DNA of 64,000 nt from Alphaproteobacteria bacterium (lineage in GTDB: Bacteria > Pseudomonadota > Alphaproteobacteria > Micavibrionales > Micavibrionaceae), in the NCBI GenBank assembly GCA_017999645.1, contig JAGNLJ010000002.1, positions 1 to 64,000 of the forward strand. Reading direction: 5' to 3'. The notes below the pieces were generated by a model. That model had not been told where the DNA came from and made no database searches. It saw only the letters and a program-made list of their open reading frames with translations. Within the stretch, counting starts at the first letter, position 1. The number at the start of each line of letters is the position of its first letter. Both the position numbers and the translations under genes were made by a program. Positions 61,014-64,000 of the stretch are shown here, piece by piece.

Positions 61014-61837
61014 CGACCGAAACACAGGAAATGCTCGACCCGCAGACCGGCGGCCCGTCTTTCAGACGCGGTAAGAACATTCTTGCGGTCGCGAGCGGCA
61101 AAGGCGGCGTCGGCAAGACCTGGTTTTCCATCACCCTCGCCCACGCCATGGCCAAGGCCGGCAGAAAAGTTCTCCTGTTCGACGGCGATCTGGGCTTGGC
61201 GAACGTTGACGTCCAGCTCGGCCTGATGCCGAAGCGTGATCTGAACGATGTTATTCGCGGACGCCTCTCCATCGACAAAGTTATCCAGCCGTTTGAAGAA
61301 GGCGGCTTCGATATTATCGCGGGCCGTTCGGGACAGGCTTCGCTCTCCGCCCTGCCCTCGCAGCGCCTGACAATTTTGCGTGACCAGCTCATTGATGTAT
61401 CCGATCAGTACGATGTTGTGATCGCCGACCTCGGCGCGGGCGTTGATAGAACCGTTAGAATGCTCTCGGCTTCAGCGACGCGCACGGTTTTGATTACGAC
61501 CGATGAACCCACCTCGCTCACCGATGCCTACGCCTTCATCAAGCTCGGCAACGCGGCGGGCATGTCGAAAAACGTTTCCATCGTCGTCAACATGGCGCCC
61601 AGCGCTGCCGAGGGTGAAAAAACCTACAAAACCCTGCTCAAGGCTTGCGAGAATTTCCTGCGCCTCACGCCGCCGATGGCCGGCATCATCCGCGCCGACA
61701 GCAAGGTGAAGGAATCCATCCGCCACCAGACGCCGATCCTGATCCGCTCGCCGAATTCCGACGCCGCCGAGGATGTCGAAAGGGTGGCTCGCAATCTCTG
61801 GAAAACGCTCGAAGAGACCCGCCGCGCCACGGCTTAG
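61010..61837 (+). CDS. flhG: Flagellar number regulator FlhG (MinD-like ATPase)
   Basis: MinD/ParA-type ATPase that limits flagellar number and antagonises FlhF. The 275-residue protein shows the deviant Walker A GKGGVGKT (30-37), DGDLGLANVDVQLGL, DYDVVIADLGAG-type VVIADLGAGVDRTVR and TTDEPTSLTDAYAFIKL. The N-terminal 20 residues before the ATPase core could hold the FlhF-activating element. A dispersed repeat begins three bases after its stop. Confidence 0.94.
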   Translation: MTTETQEMLDPQTGGPSFRRGKNILAVASGKGGVGKTWFSITLAHAMAKAGRKVLLFDGDLGLANVDVQLGLMPKRDLNDVIRGRLSIDKVIQPFEEGGFDIIAGRSGQASLSALPSQRLTILRDQLIDVSDQYDVVIADLGAGVDRTVRMLSASATRTVLITTDEPTSLTDAYAFIKLGNAAGMSKNVSIVVNMAPSAAEGEKTYKTLLKACENFLRLTPPMAGIIRADSKVKESIRHQTPILIRSPNSDAAEDVERVARNLWKTLEETRRATA

Positions 61838-61839
61838 CC

Positions 61840-61920
61840 GTCATTGCGAGCGACAGCGAAGCAATCCATTTTTTTGTAAATCCCTGGATTGCTTCGTCGG
61901 CTTTGCCTCCTCGCAATGAC
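61840..61920. repeat. Dispersed palindromic repeat (GTCATTGCGAG family)
   Basis: GTCATTGCGAGC at the left, CTCGCAATGAC at the right, inner GAAGCAATCCA and TGGATTGCTTC. Fourth copy in this window. Fills the gap between flhG and the next gene on the same strand. Confidence 0.85.
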
Positions 61921-61944
61921 AAAAGATTCATGATTTAATGCTCT

Positions 61945-63831
61945 ATGACCTCCGGTCCGACGAAAATTCCGCCGCAGCAGATCCTTGGGCAGCCAGCACC
62001 CGCGAAACCGCCGGGCAATCCCAATGTGCTGCTTGAAAAACTTCCCGCCGAGCTTTCCGACGTCAAAAAAACAATCGAGATCAAGGGGCGCGTTATTAAA
62101 GATCACGGTGACGGGCGATTAGATATCCGCACCGAACAGGGCGATGTGACGGTCAAGGCCGATCCGCGCACATTGAATGTCCGCGTCGGCGACGAGGTTG
62201 AAATCGAAATCCCGCCTGGCCGCCCGCCGCAGAATGCGCGCGTAACCACGGAAGCTGAAACGCCCGCGCCGCCGCGCACAACGCAAACACCTGTCGACGT
62301 GGAGGTTCGTCCACCGCCGACGCAGCCTGTGCAAAGACCTGACAGCCCGCCGCCTTTATCGGAGGGTCAAGTTGTTAGATTGCAACCGCTCACACCCGCC
62401 GAGGCCGCGCAATATGTTCCGCTCCCTGCTGAAACCGTTGCCGCACTCATTCCTGAAATCGTCGCCGCCAAAACCGAGATTATCGCGCAGGAGGCGGAAG
62501 ATTTCATACAGGCGCAGGTCATTACAATCATCGCGCCGCCTGCAAATACCGCGCCTCCTCTACCCACAACAATACCTCCGCCAACAATTTCGGCATTCGC
62601 TACGCCCGCTCCAGCACAGCCAACACAGGTTGATGTCGCGCTCATCAAGCCGCCACTCATTCCCACACTCCCAACCGGAGATTTACCGGCAAAGGCCGCA
62701 ATTCCCCAACCATTCTTCACGCTTCCTGCTTCCGCGCCTGATGTAACGGCGTCGATTCCATCTTTACTTCAGGTGCCTTCGCAAATTCTTCAAAATCCCG
62801 CGCTTGCGCCTTTCCGCGCAAAGATCACCGCGCTCGATACCGCGCCTTCGCCTGCGATTGTGACGCCGAAAGTTCCGCCCTCGCCCGTCATCACGCCCGA
62901 AGTGCTGGCAAAAAATCTTGAGAAGCCCCTGATCCTGCAAAATCACAAAGCCGGGGAAATACCCGCTGTCGTCACAGGCCTGACGCCGCAGAAACTGCCG
63001 GTGATTTCATTGTTCAATCCCGCAACAAATACTGAAATGTTTTTCATCATGCATGTTCCGGCGGGCACAATTCTGCCGGGTACGGAAATCACGTTACTGC
63101 CACAGCAGCCCCTGCAAAGCATGACGCCCGTCACGGCGCAGGTCACCATTGCGCCGATGCCGGCATGGCTCCTGACACCCGAGCCGTGGCCGATGATGGA
63201 TGAAATTTACCAGACGCTTGCGCAGGTGATGCCACGCGCCGCGCAAGTGATGAGTAACATGACTCCTTCGCCGCAAAACCCGGCGCAGCTCGGCCCGGCG
63301 GTGCTGTTTTTTATTGCGGCTGTGCGCGGCGGCGATTTGACTCAATGGCTTGGCAATAACGCGGTCGATGCGCTGCGGCGCGGCGGCAAAACCGGATTAT
63401 TAAATCGTCTCGGACAGGAAGGCTCGGCCCTCAACCGTCTCGCGGGCGACCCGGTTGCAAATGACTGGCGCGCAATGTCGCTGCCGATGATGTTTGACAA
63501 CCAGATGCACAAGATCGCGCTTTATTACAAAAACGATTCCGAAAGCCAGCAGAAAGACCAACAGGGAAAACAGACGCGTTTCATTTTTGACCTGAGTTTA
63601 GATGCGCTCGGCAAGGTGCAGCTTGATGGATTGTTCCGCGCAAAACGTTTAGACCTCATCGTCCGCACGCTCACGCCGTTCAGCCTTCCAATGCAACAGG
63701 ATATGCGCCGCATCTATTCCGGCGCACTCGGCGAGACCAGCATCACGGGCGATCTGTCATTTCAAAATAAACCGGAACAATGGGTAACGATTACGCCCGA
63801 GACCAAAAGCACGCTTGGAATTTCGACCTGA
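61945..63831 (+). CDS. Proline-rich FliK-like protein
   Basis: A 628-residue protein, not recognised with certainty. Residues 1-100 hold a small beta-rich unit (KKTIEIKGRVIKDHGDGRLD, IRTEQGDVTVKADPRTLNVR); residues 100-330 are Pro/Ala/Thr-rich and disordered; the rest is more ordered and the C-terminus, FIFDLSLDALGKVQLDGLFR then RLDLIVRTLTPFSLPMQQDM, resembles the Flg_hook domain of FliK (beta strands followed by an amphipathic helix). Architecture of long Pro-rich arm plus such a domain fits a ruler or a FliK paralogue. The true fliK is at 38830. No ribosome site is obvious before the ATG. Confidence 0.6.
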   Translation: MTSGPTKIPPQQILGQPAPAKPPGNPNVLLEKLPAELSDVKKTIEIKGRVIKDHGDGRLDIRTEQGDVTVKADPRTLNVRVGDEVEIEIPPGRPPQNARVTTEAETPAPPRTTQTPVDVEVRPPPTQPVQRPDSPPPLSEGQVVRLQPLTPAEAAQYVPLPAETVAALIPEIVAAKTEIIAQEAEDFIQAQVITIIAPPANTAPPLPTTIPPPTISAFATPAPAQPTQVDVALIKPPLIPTLPTGDLPAKAAIPQPFFTLPASAPDVTASIPSLLQVPSQILQNPALAPFRAKITALDTAPSPAIVTPKVPPSPVITPEVLAKNLEKPLILQNHKAGEIPAVVTGLTPQKLPVISLFNPATNTEMFFIMHVPAGTILPGTEITLLPQQPLQSMTPVTAQVTIAPMPAWLLTPEPWPMMDEIYQTLAQVMPRAAQVMSNMTPSPQNPAQLGPAVLFFIAAVRGGDLTQWLGNNAVDALRRGGKTGLLNRLGQEGSALNRLAGDPVANDWRAMSLPMMFDNQMHKIALYYKNDSESQQKDQQGKQTRFIFDLSLDALGKVQLDGLFRAKRLDLIVRTLTPFSLPMQQDMRRIYSGALGETSITGDLSFQNKPEQWVTITPETKSTLGIST

Positions 63832-64000
63832 TTATTCATCAACCACGCGGCGGCGATAGCCCTCGATGGCCGCCTCGTCCAGCAGTTCCGCCTGCTTCTT
63901 TTCAATGGCGCGGTATTCTTCCGCCTCACGGCGTTCCTGGGTGATCTCGATTTTCTTGAATTCGGCGAAAGCCTCGCGCATATCCTCGCGGGCAATCTCG
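63832..64000 (-). CDS. C-terminal part of a coiled-coil protein, possibly FliJ
   Basis: The reading frame enters from the right edge and ends at the TAA complementary to 63832-63834. The 56 visible residues are charged and helical (EDMREAFAEFKKIEITQERR, EAEEYRAIEKKQAELLDEAA, IEGYRRRVVDE). FliJ, the export chaperone usually next to fliI, has such an end. The rest is outside the window. The gene converges on the FliK-like gene with no gap. FliJ is inference from type and place. Confidence 0.5.
   Translation of the reverse strand, partial: EIAREDMREAFAEFKKIEITQERREAEEYRAIEKKQAELLDEAAIEGYRRRVVDE

Noticed and set aside
17177..61920. Repeated palindromes as a CRISPR array or IS ends
   Set aside because: Copies are scattered singly, have no regular spacing, spacers, cas genes or transposase.
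63762..63995. A 77-codon minus-strand frame at the right edge
   Set aside because: The neighbouring frame, open to the window edge and ending at 63832, gives a typical coiled-coil C-terminus; the 77-codon frame runs into the FliK-like gene and has odd Arg-rich composition.

Overview
The window looks like the chromosome of a free-living alphaproteobacterium with one polar-type flagellum. The evidence is the alphaproteobacterial regulators CckA, FliX, FlbD, FlbT and FlaF, a DksA that keeps only one of the four zinc cysteines, a class I HemF, and the FlhF/FlhG pair that in other bacteria sets polar flagellar position and number. A Rhodospirillales- or Micavibrio-like lineage would fit the gene content and moderately high GC, but that placement is inference. 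No rRNA, tRNA, IS element, phage or CRISPR array was found.

Layout. 1-14.6 kb is housekeeping: the end of hemF, a small unknown gene, a CCA-adding enzyme, a four-gene MoxR/DUF58/BatA-DUF4159/VWA membrane operon, a soluble lytic transglycosylase divergent from dapA-smpB, corA and recA. At 14.6-17.1 kb lies the hybrid kinase CckA. From 17.3 kb to the end almost everything is flagellar: flhB; a broken LamG gene; fliR-fliQ-fliE-flgC-flgB (minus strand); a divergent flhB-like/unknown/fliO/fliP operon; a minus-strand block fliL-fliM-DUF6468-motE-TPR protein; flgF-flgG-flgA-flgH; dksA, fliX and a LysE transporter; flgI-rod protein-two FlgN-like genes-fliK-flgD-flgE; flagellin; flbT-flaF; a FlaG-like gene; fliF-fliG-fliH-fliN; flbD; flhA with four unrecognised genes around it; flhF-flhG; a second FliK-like protein; and the cut-off end of a possible fliJ.

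Regulation. Four convincing sigma-54 (GG-N10-GC) promoters stand in front of flgB, flgF, flgI and fliF. The window also encodes the matching sigma-54 activator FlbD (with GAFTGA motif) and its partner FliX. CckA, which in relatives feeds phosphate to CtrA, could drive the early genes. This is the Caulobacter-type cascade: early export and switch genes, then FlbD/sigma-54 rod-ring-hook genes, then flagellin under FlbT/FlaF post-transcriptional control. fliI, motA/motB and ctrA are not in the window.

Most unusual items: two pairs of unknown genes either side of flhA, one encoding a predicted transglutaminase-like cysteine peptidase without signal peptide, and two others sharing an almost identical promoter; a dispersed palindromic repeat lying inside the fliP signal-peptide region; a GC-rich, strongly folded noncoding block between flgE and flagellin; a FlgD with a duplicated C-terminal unit; and a two-LamG-domain gene broken by one stop and one frameshift inside the fliR/flhB locus.
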